Positions 9,814 to 26,424 of a stretch of 64,000 nucleotides of DNA are shown piece by piece (the first letter of the stretch is position 1; each line of letters begins with the position of its first letter). The notes under the pieces are model-generated. The model ran no database searches. It had not been told where the DNA came from and saw nothing but the letters and a program-made list of their open reading frames with translations. Source of the stretch: Choricystis sp. odSpoLacu1 (lineage: Eukaryota > Chlorophyta > Trebouxiophyceae); NCBI GenBank assembly GCA_958009055.1, contig OY253661.1, positions 1 to 64,000 on the forward strand, written 5' to 3'. Made by a program: the position numbers and the translations under genes.

Positions 9814-10504
9814 TGTGGGTCAGAGGGGCGAATGGGTGGGGCGCAGGAGGCGAGGGGCGGCCGGCGGGGGGGGAGAGAGCCCCCCGGCACAAGGCCGCCC
9901 CCCCCCCACCGCCCTCGAGACACAGCGTCCACGCACACGCCCCAGCCCCTCAGCCCACACCCACAACCACCGGTCGCAGGCGCACACCACCACGTACAGA
10001 ACGCATCGGAGGCAGGGACGGCACGAGAGTGAGGGACAGGAGGGGCGCGCGCAGGAGATTGCACGCAAACCGGCTGCCGTTGTGTGGGAGAGTCGTCGCG
10101 CCACCCGTTCCCACCTCGTTTCTCGCTTCTCACACACACACACGTGTGCCCCTGCTTTTTTTGTTGCACAGAGAGCGTACGCTTTGTGTTGTTGAGGTGT
10201 GTGGGAAAATGGATTGGTCGGCGGCAACGGGAAAGCAAAGGAAAGGAAAGCGGGGGGGTGGGCGCGCGCACGCACACACCCCCCGCCCCCGCCCCACCCC
10301 CACACTCGCGCGCGAAAAGCAAACACAAAAGGAAAACGGGAAAACACGCACGCCCATGCACCTTGTTCATAAAAGAAAAAAAAAACGCCCCAGGGGAGGA
10401 ACGGTGGACGCTCTGTGTTGCGCACACCGTCCTGTTTTGAGCCCCCCAGACACACCCCACACCCTCTCTCTCTCTCTCCACACCACTCCACCATCCTTCC
10501 ACCA
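9814..10504. other. Intergenic, no gene recognised
   Basis: About 690 bp separate the uL15 start from the stop of the H+-ATPase, both on the minus strand. The interval contains CA and TC tracts and G/C runs but no coding pattern. It may hold an unannotated 5' exon of uL15 and the ATPase 3' UTR. Confidence 0.4.
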
Positions 10505-13500
10505 TCAAGGCAGGCGGTCAATGGTGTCCTTGGGCACACCCTTGCCCGCGTCCACCGACTGGCGCGCGTAGGCGGCCGACACGCGCTGCAGCGACTCGGT
10601 CGCGCGGCGCACGGCGTCCATGTGTTCCGCCGCCTGCTCCCGCGACTCGGGCAGCATGCCGGCCGAGACACGCTCGAACGCGCGGCGCACTTCCTCGGCA
10701 GAGCGGCCGCGGTCGCCCGCGCCCAGGGACGTGCGGGCGAGCGCCATGCCGGCCGCGGCTTTGGGGTCCTTTTTCAACGCCGCCTCCGCGTTGGCCAGCT
10801 TCTTGTCCAGCAGCTTCTCCTCCACAAAGCCCGCCGACGTGCAGGCCAGGGGGTGGTGCGAGTCTGAGAAGCGGGACGTGCCCCGCATGTTGACCATGGT
10901 GCCGGTGGCGACTTGGAAAATGTCAAACTTGTACAGCATCTTCCAGGCCAGCACTTTGGCCGCATCCTGCACCAGCCACCACACGATGCAGAAGATCCAG
11001 ATCCAGATGGGCCACAGCTTGGTGTCGGAGTAGGTGCCGCCGGGCAGGAACTCGGGTGAAATGGCGGCGCGGCCGAGCCCGACGACCGGCACGTGCTCCA
11101 GATCCATGGGCGGCCAGAACGTGCCCAGCAGCGTGGACGTCAGCAGGGCGGTGCCCGCCGCCGCCAGCAGGGCCAGGGCGGGGCGGGACGTCCAGAACCA
11201 GGAGGTGGTGCGCGAGGAGAAGAGGGTGAGGAAGTCCGAGATCGACACTTTCAGGTAGATCGCGGTGATGATCTTCTCGTACGGCATGGCCGGCAGTTTG
11301 AACGCGGCAAACATGGAGTTAGGGGTGTGGGAGGACAGCGCGCCCCACAGCAGCAGCAGGGAGGACAGCATGGCGACGGCGGCCAGCACAGCCACGATGA
11401 AGAACACGGCGCGTAGGTTCCACTTGTCGGGCCTCGGGGAGGGGATGACGTTGTCGTAGCCGATGGAGATGAGGGTGCCGTCGTTGAGGACGGTGATGAG
11501 CATGAGCATGAGGACGGGCAGCTGTGGAGGTGGAGGGTGGTGTGGGTGTGGGTGGGTGGGTGAGCGTGTCGGAAAAACAAAACAAAACAAAAAACTCCCC
11601 CTCTCCTCTCCCCCCTCCCTCCCACCCCTCTCACCTTGAAATAGTTGGGCCAGATGCCCTCCTTAATCTGGGCCGCCTGCTCGCTGGGCACCTCGGACAG
11701 CTTCATGCCGGGAGGGGCGGGCTGGTACTTGTGGGGCGGGAACGCAAACACGGCGACAAAGAAGAAGCACAGCAGTTGGAGCGTGGCGGCTGTGGGGGTG
11801 GGTGGGTGAGTGGGAGGAGGGTGTGTGTGTGAGTGATGTGTGTGTGTGTCGAGTGCGCAGAGACGCATCCAAACGCGGCAGAGGGTCGGAAAGAATGAAA
11901 CGGCGAGCGCACGCCACTTCCCACCCACCCCCCCCGCTCCCCAGCCCCCCACTCACCAACACGGTAGTTGATGAAGTTGTTGATGCGGCGGAAGATTTGG
12001 CGCGCCACGATCATGGCGTGCACCACCGTGTTGAGCCCGGGCTCGGTCAGCACAATGTCGGCCGCCGCGCGCGCCGCGTCGGTCGCGCCCGACACCGCGA
12101 TGCCGACGTCGGCGCGTTTCAGCGCGGGCGCGTCGTTGACGCCGTCCCCCGTCATGCCCACCGCAAAGCCCGCCTGGCGCAGCGCCTCCACGATGAGGTA
12201 CTTGTGCTCGGGGAAGACTTGGGCAAAGCCGTCCGCCTCAAGGATCATGGGGCCGTGCGTTTTGTGGAGGTCGTTGGGGACGGAGCCATCGGCGTTCATC
12301 GAGGGAAGGCCTTCCGTCGTCGAAATGTTGGTGCCCATGCCCAGCACGTGCGCCGTCTCGCGCGCGATCAACACATTGTCCCCCGTCACCATCTTGACAT
12401 CCACCCCGTTCTCCATGGCTTGCTCGATGGTCAGCTTGGTGTCAAAGCGGGGCGGGTCCAGGAAGGTCAGCACGCCGATGAATTTCCAGTCGTCTTTCGC
12501 AGGCAGCTCCGGCTTCGCGTCCGTCTTGGCGACCGCCATGCACCGAATGCCGCGCATCCCGTACTCCGTCACTTTGGCGTCCACTTCATCATGGATGGCG
12601 TCCTTGTTGGAGCACAGGTCGAGAATGATGTGGGTCGCGCCCTTGGTCACCTTGAACTTGCCTTCCGGCCCCTCGATCGTCGCCTCCGTCCGCTTGACGG
12701 CGGGGTCAAACGGCAAAAAGTCCAGGTGCTTGTACGGCTTGAGCGCCTCCAGGTCGGCGGCGCCCAGGGTCATGGTGTCCAGCGCGTCGCGCGGCGGTTC
12801 CCACCACTTGGCCGCCATCGCGGCGCACTGCAGCGTCTTCTTCATGTCGAAGCCGTCCATCCAGGTGGGGCAGTCCTCCTGGATGACCATCTTGTTGAGG
12901 GTGAGCGTGCCCGTCTTGTCGGAGCACAGCATGTTCATGCCCGCCATTTCTTCAATGGCCGTCAGTTTGGACACAATCGCGCCCTGCTTCGACAGTGCGC
13001 GCGACCCCAGCGCCAGCGTCGTGGTCGACACAATCTCGATAGCGATCGGGATGGACGCCACCAGCAGGACGACGACAAAGGAGATGGCTTCACGGATGGG
13101 CTCCTTGACAGCGACCAACAGGTAGATGAGGACGATGATGCACAGCAGAATGGAGATGGCCGACAGCGCCATCACGATGCGCAGCAGAATCTTTTGCAGG
13201 TTGCCCAGCGACTCACCCTGGTTGAGCAGCATGGCGGTGCGCCCAAAAAAGGTGTCTTTGCCAGTGTGCTGCACGGTGGCGTTGACCTCGCCGCGCACGA
13301 CGGTCGACCCCATCTGGGCGGGGAACCCCTTCTTCAGCTTGACGGGCAGCGACTCACCCGTGAGCGCGGACTGGTCGACATCGATGGTGCCTTCGTTCAC
13401 CTGTGGTGGGTGGGGAGGGTGGGGTGTGGGTGTGAGCGGTGGGGAGGTGAAAAAAGGTGGGCGCGAGAAAAGAAGAGAAAAAAACGCGGCTCGGCTTTTG

Positions 13501-14483
13501 CTCCCCTCTCTCTCCCCCCTCCACACAACCACACTCACAATGCAGTCGGCCGGCACCGCCGACCCGGAGGCCAGCAGCACCATGTCGCCGGGCACGACGA
13601 GGCCGGCATCGATGTTGTCCCACACACCGTCGCGCTTGACGGTGGCGAGCGGTTTGAGCGACTTTTTGAGAGCAGCCACCGCGTCGGCCGCTTTCACGGT
13701 TTCGTACCACCCGATGGTGGCGTTGATGAATTGGATGGCCAGCAGGATGCCCATGTCCACCCAGTTCTGGATGGCGGCTTCAATGATGACGGCGATCCAG
13801 ATCATGATGGGCATCGGCATGACGAGCTGTTGAGAGGGGGGGAGGAGGAGAAGGTTAGAAAAAAGGAGGGTGTTTGTACGGCACACACGCACACACACAC
13901 ACACGCCGTCCTGCGCGTGTGTGTTTTGCAGGCGGGCGGGCGGCGGGCGGGGGGCGGGTGACGAGGCACACAGGCACAGAGGAACCTGCCGCCCCGCGGT
14001 TTTTTGTTCTCTCCGTCGCGGCCGCCGTGTCTCGGCCTGGATGGGGGCAACAAAGGGACCGCTGCCGGAGCACGCCTCCCAACAGCTACCCCCAATGCAC
14101 CCCCACCACACGCACCAGCTTGAGGTAGACCATGAGCCTGGGGGGAGCGAGGGGAAAGGAGGGGAGGGTGGAGGGTGAGACCGTGGGCTAGGGCGCGGCA
14201 CCGAACAAAAAAGGGCACCCCTGGCAGCTACCCCAAGTTCCACTCACTTGGACTGCTTCTTCTCCTCCAGCTCGTTGCGCCCATACTGGGCCAGCAGCTC
14301 GGTCGCCTCTGTGGGGTAGGGGGTAGGGAGGAGGACGTGTCAGAGAAGGGGGGGGAGGAGGGACGGGGGGGAATCGCACCCTCTGCGTTTTTCCTCTCCC
14401 CCAATCTCAACACACGCACCAGCAGTTGTCAGGCCGGACGAGTACTTGAAGTCATCGCCCACGGTGGGGCCGTCTCCGCCCAT
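10505..14483 (-). CDS. Plasma-membrane-type H+-ATPase (P3A P-type ATPase)
   Basis: Seven exons: 14483-14420, 14308-14248, 14137-14116 (only 22 nt), 13826-13539, 13400-11957, 11789-11635, 11521-10505. All phases agree and give 1016 aa. Motifs in order: ALTGES (actuator domain, about residue 158), IPIAIE in M4, CSDKTGTLT with the phosphorylated Asp near residue 306, KGA (KVTKGATHI), MVTGDN, and MTGDGVNDAPALKRADVGIA in the hinge, around residue 550. The segment MPIMIWIAVIIEAAIQNWVD is the M1-M2 region typical of plant, fungal and protist proton pumps. It pumps H+ out at the cost of ATP. The C-terminal tail, about 150 residues of charged helix, lacks the plant 14-3-3-binding YTV end, so its regulation probably differs. 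Divergent from the CHD1-type gene. Confidence 0.96.
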
Positions 14484-15036
14484 GGTGTGGCAGGGTGAGG
14501 GAAAGGGCCTGGGAGAGAGGGGGGGAAGCGGGGAGGAAATCAGGGCTGCGTGGGTGGGGGGCGAAATGGGACCAGAGCTCCCCACGCCCGTTTGCCCCGC
14601 GTGTGTCCCAACTCCCGCCCTCGGCACCAACCCAGAGCCACAGCACAGCTGACCCGCGCGCATGTGGGGGTGGCGAGGCGAGGAGGGCGCCCTGGTCACC
14701 GCGCCCACGCACGCGGCTCCGTGAGCTGGAGCGAATGCAGGGCCAAGCATGTGCGCGCCCGCAACTCCCAGCACCGCACTCCCTGTCCCCGCGGCCAGGG
14801 CGGGGGTTGCGTGAGTAGCACGCGTGTGCTGTGGGCGCAAATGGCTGTGTGGCTCACCTGGTGGGCGCGCGCGGTGGGGAAGGGCGAGAGAACAACGACG
14901 CCGAAAAAGGGGTGAGAGGACCGTCGGTTCTGCAGCCCTCTCTTCTGGGAGGCGAGCGTCTCTCACACTGCGGCCTCCCCCCTCTCTCGCCTCCGCCGCG
15001 CTTCCCCCCCGCCTCTCCCTCTCCCCCCATCCTCCG
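14484..15036. promoter_or_regulatory. Divergent region between H+-ATPase and CHD1-type genes
   Basis: A 553-bp GC-rich interval holds the 5' ends of both genes. No conserved element could be named. Open frames on both strands here lack support. Confidence 0.35.
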
Positions 15037-20009
<4,973 letters not shown>

Positions 20010-20335
20010 TGGAGTGTGTTTTTTTCTTTCTGCGCCTAGAATGCACACTTTCCCTTTTCCCCCCCATTTTTCTGCACCCACCCTCCCCGCACACGCGCAC
20101 AAACACCCCCCTTTTTTCAAAACCCCCAAACGCTGTGGAGAAGAGAGAGAGAGATGGAGGACGATGGTGTTTTTTCTTCTTGGTTTTCGGGGCGTGTTGA
20201 AAGGCTCTTCCCACGCCGCCCCCTCTTTTTCAACCGCACAGTCTGTTGCAGCGTCTCTTCCACTACATGTGCTCTCTCTCTCTCTCTCTCTCTACCCATG
20301 AAAAAAGATCAAAACAGCAGTGCAACAACGCACCC
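20010..20335. other. Convergent 3' intergenic region
   Basis: The 326 bp between the stops of the CHD1-type and RING genes contain poly-T stretches and a TC repeat near 20273-20292. No gene seen. Confidence 0.4.
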
Positions 20336-21895
20336 TCACCCCCCGTCCCCCGCGACTGGCAGCGCGGGCGCGGTCGCCACCCCGCCCGCCGCACCTCGCC
20401 CCCCCAACCGAATGTGCAACAGACTTTCCACCGTGTCCCGACAAATCGGACACCTCGGCGTCTGCCGCCTCAACTCGCGGGCGCACGGCGCACACATGCA
20501 CATGTGGCGGCAGGGGAGCACGGTCGTGTCGCGGTCGGCGGTCAGGCAGATGACGCACAGGCGTTCCTCGTCGTCGTCGCCGGTGGAGGGGGTGGTGGTG
20601 GCAGTCGTTGTTGTCGTGGCGGCAGCCGCTGCCACTGCGCCCGCCGCCGCGGCCGCCGCCGCGGCCCCGTTTTCTTTGACGCCACCACCCCCGCTGCGCG
20701 CGGCTGCCGCCCGCGCTGCCGACTCCATGCCATAAATCTCTTGCAGCTCGTACGACACGCCCGCCACCCAGATCTTTTGTTTGAGCACGCGCAGGGTGAA
20801 GCCGGCGGGGGAGGCTGCATCGGGTTCCAGGGCGGCAAAGGTGGTTTGGGATTGAACCCCCGGCGTGTGGGGGGCGCCCGCGGTGAGACCAGCCAGTGTG
20901 GACGCAGCCATTGACGCATCACTGGCCCCGGGCACCGCCTCCAGACGCACCACCAGGGCGTGCCGTCCGCCGGCGGCGGGGGGGCCGGCCGCCAGGGAGC
21001 GCGCGACGGCGGCGTCCACCAAAGCACCCGCCGCGCGCGCAGACGCGGCATCGGCCGGCGGGAACGTGTGCCCCATGCCGGCTGCGTAGACAGCAACGGC
21101 AGTGGGAGCGGGGGGCGATGCAGCATCAGCCGGCCTCAGCGCACACCCAGAGGCTGCGTCTTCAGCCACCCCCCAAAACACAGACACGGCCGCGGGCGAC
21201 GACGCGTCAAACGCAAACGACACCACCAGGGCGCCGCCGTCGGGGGAGGGGGTCAGCGTCAGGGTGGGCTTCTTCAGATTGACCGCGTTGCGCATGGTGG
21301 CGGTCTGGGAGATTTCGGTGGCGCGGGCGGGTGGGGGCGGGTGGGGGGGAGGTGGGGCAGCAAACGGCTGAAGAGAGGAAGGGGAGGGGGTGGTGAGTGG
21401 CGCCCGCCTTTTGTTTCCCGCTCCGACACACGCAACGGCCCCTCTGATTATCCCAAAACTCACCCCACCCACCGGGAACGCGGCCGTCGCCCCCGGCGGT
21501 GGCGCGCCGACCGGCGCGGGCGGCACGCCGCCATGGTGCGGTGGCGCGCCGACCGGCGCGGGCGGCACGCCGCCATGGTGCGGTGGCGGCAGTGGCGGCG
21601 GCGCGTGCGCCGGGTAGTGGGCACCATAGTAGTGGGCACCATAGTAGGGGTGGTGGCCGGCGGGAGGCTGTTGTGTGGGTGGGGTCACAGGGGAGGGAGG
21701 GCGTGAGATGGCGCCAGCGATGCACTGGTGTGTTGTGCAGCGGTCGTCTCCCCAACGCCCCGTGTCCTGGCTCCCACCCACGCTCACCTGTTGGTACACA
21801 ACAGGCTGTGCATACTGGCCGGTGGCAGGGTCAAACCCGGGCGGCGGCGGCGCGGCGCCGCCGTGGCGGGGGGGGCGCGAAGACGACGCTCCCAT
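20336..21895 (-). CDS. MGRN1/LOG2-like RING-finger E3 ubiquitin ligase
   Basis: Three exons, 21895-21788, 21667-21464 and 21367-20336, 447 aa. Both introns (120 and 96 nt) are in frame and stop-free. The start MGASSS fits an N-myristoylation signal, as in plant LOG2/LUL proteins. The N-terminal half is Pro/His/Gly-rich. A substrate-adaptor-like domain begins near NAVNLKKPTLTLTPS and ends with FTLRVLKQKIWVAGVSYELQ followed by EIYG, a hallmark of the MGRN1/RNF157/LUL family. The C-terminal RING reads CVICLTADRDTTVLPCRHMC, then MCAPCARELRRQ and CPIC. The product probably ubiquitinates membrane proteins. A perfect 42-bp tandem duplication (21501-21584) repeats HHGGVPPAPVGAPP. Confidence 0.87.
   Translation of the reverse strand: MGASSSRPPRHGGAAPPPPGFDPATGQYAQPVVYQQVSVGGSQDTGRWGDDRCTTHQCIAGAISRPPSPVTPPTQQPPAGHHPYYGAHYYGAHYPAHAPPPLPPPHHGGVPPAPVGAPPHHGGVPPAPVGAPPPGATAAFPVGGVSFGIIRGAVACVGAGNKRRAPLTTPSPSSLQPFAAPPPPHPPPPARATEISQTATMRNAVNLKKPTLTLTPSPDGGALVVSFAFDASSPAAVSVFWGVAEDAASGCALRPADAASPPAPTAVAVYAAGMGHTFPPADAASARAAGALVDAAVARSLAAGPPAAGGRHALVVRLEAVPGASDASMAASTLAGLTAGAPHTPGVQSQTTFAALEPDAASPAGFTLRVLKQKIWVAGVSYELQEIYGMESAARAAAARSGGGGVKENGAAAAAAAAGAVAAAAATTTTTATTTPSTGDDDEERLCVICLTADRDTTVLPCRHMCMCAPCARELRRQTPRCPICRDTVESLLHIRLGGRGAAGGVATAPALPVAGDGG
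21501..21584. repeat. Perfect 42-bp tandem duplication inside the RING gene
   Basis: Two identical 42-base copies (21501-21542 and 21543-21584) lie in exon 2 and encode two copies of a 14-residue Pro/Gly/His block. Identity at every base, including third positions, suggests a recent event or ongoing slippage. Confidence 0.9.
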
Positions 21896-22245
21896 GTGCG
21901 AGGGGGTGAGACGCACAAAGAGGCCCCGCCTGCTGTGTGTGTGTGTGCGTGTGTGTCCGTGTGTGTCGCTTGGCGAGAATGAACAAGGTGAGGGAAAGGG
22001 CGGGGCGCCCTCTGTCTCTCCTCTTCACAAAAACAAGCGCGCTTTTGTGCCAGGAAACCAAAAACTTTTCCTGCTCTTGCCTTCCTCCGCCCGAACCGCA
22101 CACATACACACACGCGCCACGCCACAAAATCAAAAGGCAAGTGCTAGCACGTCACGCTGGGAAACTGTGTTTATTCTTGTTGACAGCCGCCACGCCCCAG
22201 ACCATGAAAACAAAAAAGAAAAAACTCCCTCCCTCTCCTCTCTCC
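21896..22245. other. Intergenic, no gene recognised
   Basis: 350 bp between the RING gene start and the stop of the HP30-like gene, both minus strand. Contains a GT tract near 21935-21965. Nothing else supported. Confidence 0.4.
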
Positions 22246-23423
22246 TTACTTCACCCTCACCCCACCCGCCACCGCCTCCCCCGCCGCCGACACCGCGGCC
22301 GGCGGGGCGGGGGGCGTTTTGCCGCCGCCCTTGCGGTACCTGTCCAACTCGCCCAGAATCAGCAGACGGGGGCCAGGGGGCACCCGCGCGTCGGCCAGCG
22401 CGCGCTCAGACCACAGGGGCAGGGTGGCGTCCGTCAGTTGCGCCTTCTTTAAAGTCTTCTCATACCTCTGCAGGCCCAGGCGCTGCAGCATGTACACGCC
22501 GCGCGCGTACTCTTCGGCTTTGGTCCCCCCTGCGCCCCCGCCCGCAGCCCCACCCCCGCCAAACGCTTGCCCCAGCTTGTGGAAGCCACCCTGGAACACG
22601 GCGAAACAGACGCCCGTCGTGAAGGCGGCTTGGGCGGGGTTGGCGGCGCCCCCCATGCCAGAGACGAGGGAGAAGGCGGCGCCCGAGCCAAAGGCAGCCA
22701 CCATCGTGCCGTACACATCCTCCGTCCCCCTCCACCGCTTGTAGGCGCAGGCGATGCCTGCATTGACCCCCGTCATGACGGCAAAGTTGCGGGCCTGGGC
22801 CCAGGGGCCGCCTGCCTGCAACGCTGCCATCTGGCGCTGCATGTCGGGTTGCGACGCAAACGCGGCGGTCGTGGCGGCGGGGTCGGCCTTGGTGAGGGTG
22901 CCCATGACGCCGCCCAGGAAGGCGCCCTGTGTGTGGGCAGGAGGGAGGGGTGTTGGAGTGGGCGGGGAGCACAAGATCGACCCCGACGGCTGGGTGCTTT
23001 GTTTTTTCTTGTGCTGTCCTCCCTGCCTCGGTGTCCTCTCGTTGCCGTTTCGGACGACGCGCACACCACATGAACACAAGCGTGTGCACCAGCTTGTGTG
23101 TGTGGCACCGTGGACAGAGTGGCCGACGCGTGGGCCAGCGGCAGGGGGCCAAAGGCAGACCAATTGGTGTTGTTGTCGGCGACTCGCTGGCACCCGTCCC
23201 TCCGCGCCCCTCTCCGTCTCCCCGCTGCATCCCTCCCCCCTCTCTTCTCTCTCCTGCTCACCTGCGTGCTGCCCCCCAGCGTGGCCGCAATCACCTCCAC
23301 CGCCAGCGGCTGGTGTTTCACCCACTCCCCAAACGCGAGCTGCAGCTTTTTGGGCGAGTTCCAGTCGCGGCGCAGCGTGTCCATCACGTCAGTCGCGGAG
23401 GGGAGGGTCAGTTGTTGGGTCAT
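22246..23423 (-). CDS. Tim17/22/23-family protein with C-terminal SAM domain (HP30-like)
   Basis: Exons 23423-23262 and 22926-22246, with a 335-nt intron that is long for this region; 388 codons at most, 280 residues as spliced minus the stop. The central part is a Tim17/22/23 fold: GAFLGGVMGTLTKAD, then VMTGVNAGIACAYKRWRGTE and a Gly-rich helix (FGSGAAFSLVSGMGG). The C terminus reads YMLQRLGLQRYEKTLKKAQL and later LPLWSERALADARVPPGPRL followed by LIL, a SAM domain. This Tim17 plus SAM combination is characteristic of Arabidopsis HP30-1/HP30-2, chloroplast inner-envelope proteins implicated in import of proteins lacking transit peptides. No presequence is visible, as for HP30. Plastid localisation is inferred from the family. 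Confidence 0.85.
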
Positions 23424-23662
23424 GGTTGTGTGTGGGGTGAGGAAGGAGCCGTGAGGTGAGGAGAAACGGCAGAAGAAAGTGTGACGAAAAAACAGGGTCG
23501 AGAAAATGAACACAACTTAAAAGCGCTGGCTCCCTGCGTTCCCTTGCCGCTCTCCCGCCACTCTCTCTCACACACACACATCACGTCAGTGTGAGTGCGC
23601 ACACGCCAAGCCGTCCGTCTCGCGCGAGGGTCCCACACAAACTCCCACGCTCTCCCAACACA

Positions 23663-24451
23663 ATGCGGTCCGCCGGCATATCAAGCCACCACCCCTCCTT
23701 CCCCGCCACGTCCACCGCCCTCCCTCCCCGCCATGCACGCGCCCTCACCCTCACGCCTCGTGCCACCGCCACCCCTCCTCCCTCTGGCGGCGGCGGCGGC
23801 CTGTTCGATCTGGCCCGCCGCGCCGCGCGCACCGTCCAGGGCGGCCTCCCCGTCGTCGGCCTGCTGTCCCGCCTGGCCGCCCCCGCGGGCGGGGTGGGGT
23901 GGGATGAACTGGCCTACCCCGAGTTTGCACGGGGGCTGGTGGACAGGGATGCTGCGACTCCAGCGCGCATTTGGTCCAACGCAGTGGCCGAACTCACCTC
24001 CCGCCACGGCGCCCGCGCCCAGCTGCGCAACGTGACTCTGTGCCTGTGGATGGCGGCCACGGGGGGGGGTGGGCTGGTGCCGGGGGAGGCGGTGATCAAG
24101 GGCGCGCGGCGTGCTGCGGTCACCAATGACGTCGAAGTCGAGGTCGACCGCTTCGCCGCCGCCCGGGATGCAGGCGTGGACGCTGAACGGCATGGCCCCC
24201 GCCAGGTGACCGCGCCGGCTGTGGCGACCGCGGTGGCGGTGGACGCGCTGGCCACGCTGTGCCTGGGGTTGGCGGATGGTGCCCCGATCGAGGCTGCTGA
24301 CGCGGCAACATTCGAAATCATCATCCCGCCCGCCCTGGCGTTTGCTGCATCGCACTCGGTGGCGTGGGGGGAGGGTGGGGGTGGGGAGGGGCAGGATGGG
24401 GCGGCGTTGGTGAATGCGGCGTGCGCGAGCCGCAGTGAGCGTCGTTATTGA
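23663..24451 (+). CDS. Hypothetical protein with plastid-type transit peptide
   Basis: Single exon, 262 aa, ATG at 23663. The first ~45 residues are Ser/Thr/Pro/Arg-rich and nearly acid-free (PPRHARALTLTPRATATPP), consistent with a chloroplast transit peptide. The mature part contains QGGLPVVGLLSRLAAPAGGV and GWDELAYPEFARGLVD, then a Gly-rich loop (ATGGGGLVPGEAVIKGAR). A G9 run at 24061-24069 keeps the frame. It is divergent from the HP30-like gene and directly upstream of THF1 on the same strand, so a chloroplast function is plausible, but no family was recognised. Confidence 0.6.
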   Translation: MRSAGISSHHPSFPATSTALPPRHARALTLTPRATATPPPSGGGGGLFDLARRAARTVQGGLPVVGLLSRLAAPAGGVGWDELAYPEFARGLVDRDAATPARIWSNAVAELTSRHGARAQLRNVTLCLWMAATGGGGLVPGEAVIKGARRAAVTNDVEVEVDRFAAARDAGVDAERHGPRQVTAPAVATAVAVDALATLCLGLADGAPIEAADAATFEIIIPPALAFAASHSVAWGEGGGGEGQDGAALVNAACASRSERRY

Positions 24452-24673
24452 CCAGATCCAGTTGTTTTTTTAATCTTTTTGGGCTGTTGAAGACACCTCT
24501 TTTCGTGTGTGTGCAAAGAAAGAGCGCCAGTTCGAAAATTTTGGAGGCGGCGGGGGCGGGGCAGAGCAGTGGTGCGGGGGCGCGGCGCTCCCCCGACCAC
24601 GAGCCGCGCTTCGCTCAACACACACGCCCCGCTTCTCCCTTCTCCCCCCAAGCCCCTGTTTCTTCTGCCCCCA

Positions 24674-26212
24674 ATGCGCGCCACATTCACGCCCGCGCTT
24701 CGTGCGCCCACGGCCACGCCCCGCCGTGCGGCCAGGTGGGTGCAGAGAGTTGGGGGGGCGCGGGTTTGGGGGGTGAAAAAACGCGGCACGCGCGTGGCCT
24801 GCCGTGGGGGCACAAGCGGCCCGCGCCGCGCCCCGGCGCTCTCGGCAACAGGCTGCCCCCCGCGTGGCGCCCCCACCCCGCACAAGCTGCGTGTGTGCGC
24901 GTGCTGGCTGGAACCAGGGAGAGAGAGCGTTGGGGCGGAGCAGAGAGCGGCGCTTCCCCCGCCAAACGCTGTGCAATCGATTTTTCGACGTTCCCGCTCG
25001 CCGCTCTTTTGCTCACGCCCCGCGCCTCCCCTCCCTCCCTCCCTTCCCCACACACAGCGTGCCTCGCCGCGCGGTGGCTCCCGCACGCCAGGTGGTGACC
25101 GTGACTGCCTGTGAGTGTTGGTGTTTGTTTGCGGGGAGAGAAAAGCAGGACCGGTCGGTCGTGCGCGCGTGTGTGCTGGCGGTTGGTGGCCTCGTCACAC
25201 GCTGCTGATGTCGCCACTCCGTGGACGCGGCGTGGGTGCGCTGGCCGCGGCGCATGGGGGGGGGCGCCGCGGCGCATGGGGCGGGGCGACAGGGCAGACG
25301 CGTGTTTTTTTTTTTCCGACCGCGCCTCTCCTCTCACCACACACACACACACACACACACACACCTCCCTAATTCACAGCCGCCAAGTGGGCCCCTCCCA
25401 CCGTCGCCGACACCAAGGCCAAGTTCACCCAGGCCTACCGCAAGGTGTGTATGTGTGTGTTAGGGGTTTGAGAGAGAGAGAGAGAGAAAGGAAGAAACAG
25501 TGACTGAAGACAGGAAAACAAAACACTCGCCCCACCACCACCCACCACCCACCAACCACCTCAGCCCCTGCCCGCCATCTACAACGTGGTCGTGCAGGAG
25601 CTGCTCGTCCAGGCCCACCTGGCCGTGCACAACATCAACTACGCCTACTCGCCCCTGACTGCGTTGGGTGCTGTCGCCGCTCTGGACGCTGTCCTGGACG
25701 GCCTCCCCGGCGACGAGGGCGCCACCGTGTTCACTGCGTTCACCTCCTCCCTGGGCATGGACCCGTCCAAAGCTCGGTCTGACGCGGCCGCCCTGACGGC
25801 GTGGGCCAACGAGGTGGGTGCGGGCGGCCTCACCACCGGCGAAGGCGCGGGCGGCGCCGCGCTGGCCGACCTCTCGGCCCGCGCCTCCGCCGGCACCCTG
25901 CACTACAACCGGTTCATGGCGGTGGGTCTGTTCAAGCTGCTGGAGGCGGCGGGTGCGAAGGACCCCAAGGCACTGGAATCGGTGGTCGCTGCCGCGGGCG
26001 TGCCTGCCGCCGCCGTCTCGCGCGACCTGCAAACCTACAAGGCCGCCCTGTCCAAGCTGGCCGCCTCCAAGGAACTCATGCGGGAGCTGCTGGAGCGGGA
26101 GCGCAAGAAGGCGGCCGAGCGTGCGGCTGAGAAGGCGGGCGCAGCCGCGTCGGGTGGTGTGACCGAGGGCGGCGCGGGTGGCGACGCTGTCCCCGCGCCC
26201 AACGCAGCGTGA
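24674..26212 (+). CDS. THF1: THF1/Psb29-type thylakoid formation protein
   Basis: Four exons: 24674-24735, 25058-25110, 25380-25444 and 25565-26212; phases agree, 275 aa. The first ~40 residues are a Ser/Ala/Arg/Pro-rich transit peptide split over two exons. The mature protein begins with VADTKAKFTQAYRKPLPAIY then NVVVQELLVQAHLAVHNINY, essentially the THF1 signature (K..F..(S/A)Y.RP(I/L)P.IYN.VVQELLVQ.HL). The C terminus is a Lys/Glu/Ala coiled coil (ELLERERKKAAERAAEKA), also usual for the family. THF1 supports thylakoid biogenesis and photosystem II-LHCII dynamics. This gene is the strongest single evidence that the organism has a photosynthetic plastid. Confidence 0.95.
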
Positions 26213-26424
26213 TGAGAGAGGCGAGAGAGATCTAACTTTTGTTTTTTTCCTTCACAACATTTATTTCCCTTCCTTCGCCCCCCCCCCCCCCCCCAACCCC
26301 CGTTTTTCCAGAAGAGGGAGAGAGAGCGAGTGCAAAAAAAACGACGTTTTTGTTTGGCCGGAGAAACAGAAGCTATCACAATGTCTCTACAGTTTTTCAG
26401 CCGCACACATCACACGCACTCACA

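Noticed and set aside
9354..10571. Long + strand open frame of about 405 codons
   Set aside because: It crosses the uL15 exon antisense and a low-complexity intergenic region, contains no conserved motif and uses homopolymer and CA tracts as codons.
11802..13961. Very long + strand frame (719 codons)
   Set aside because: It is the antisense shadow of the H+-ATPase exons; high GC removes stop codons on the opposite strand.
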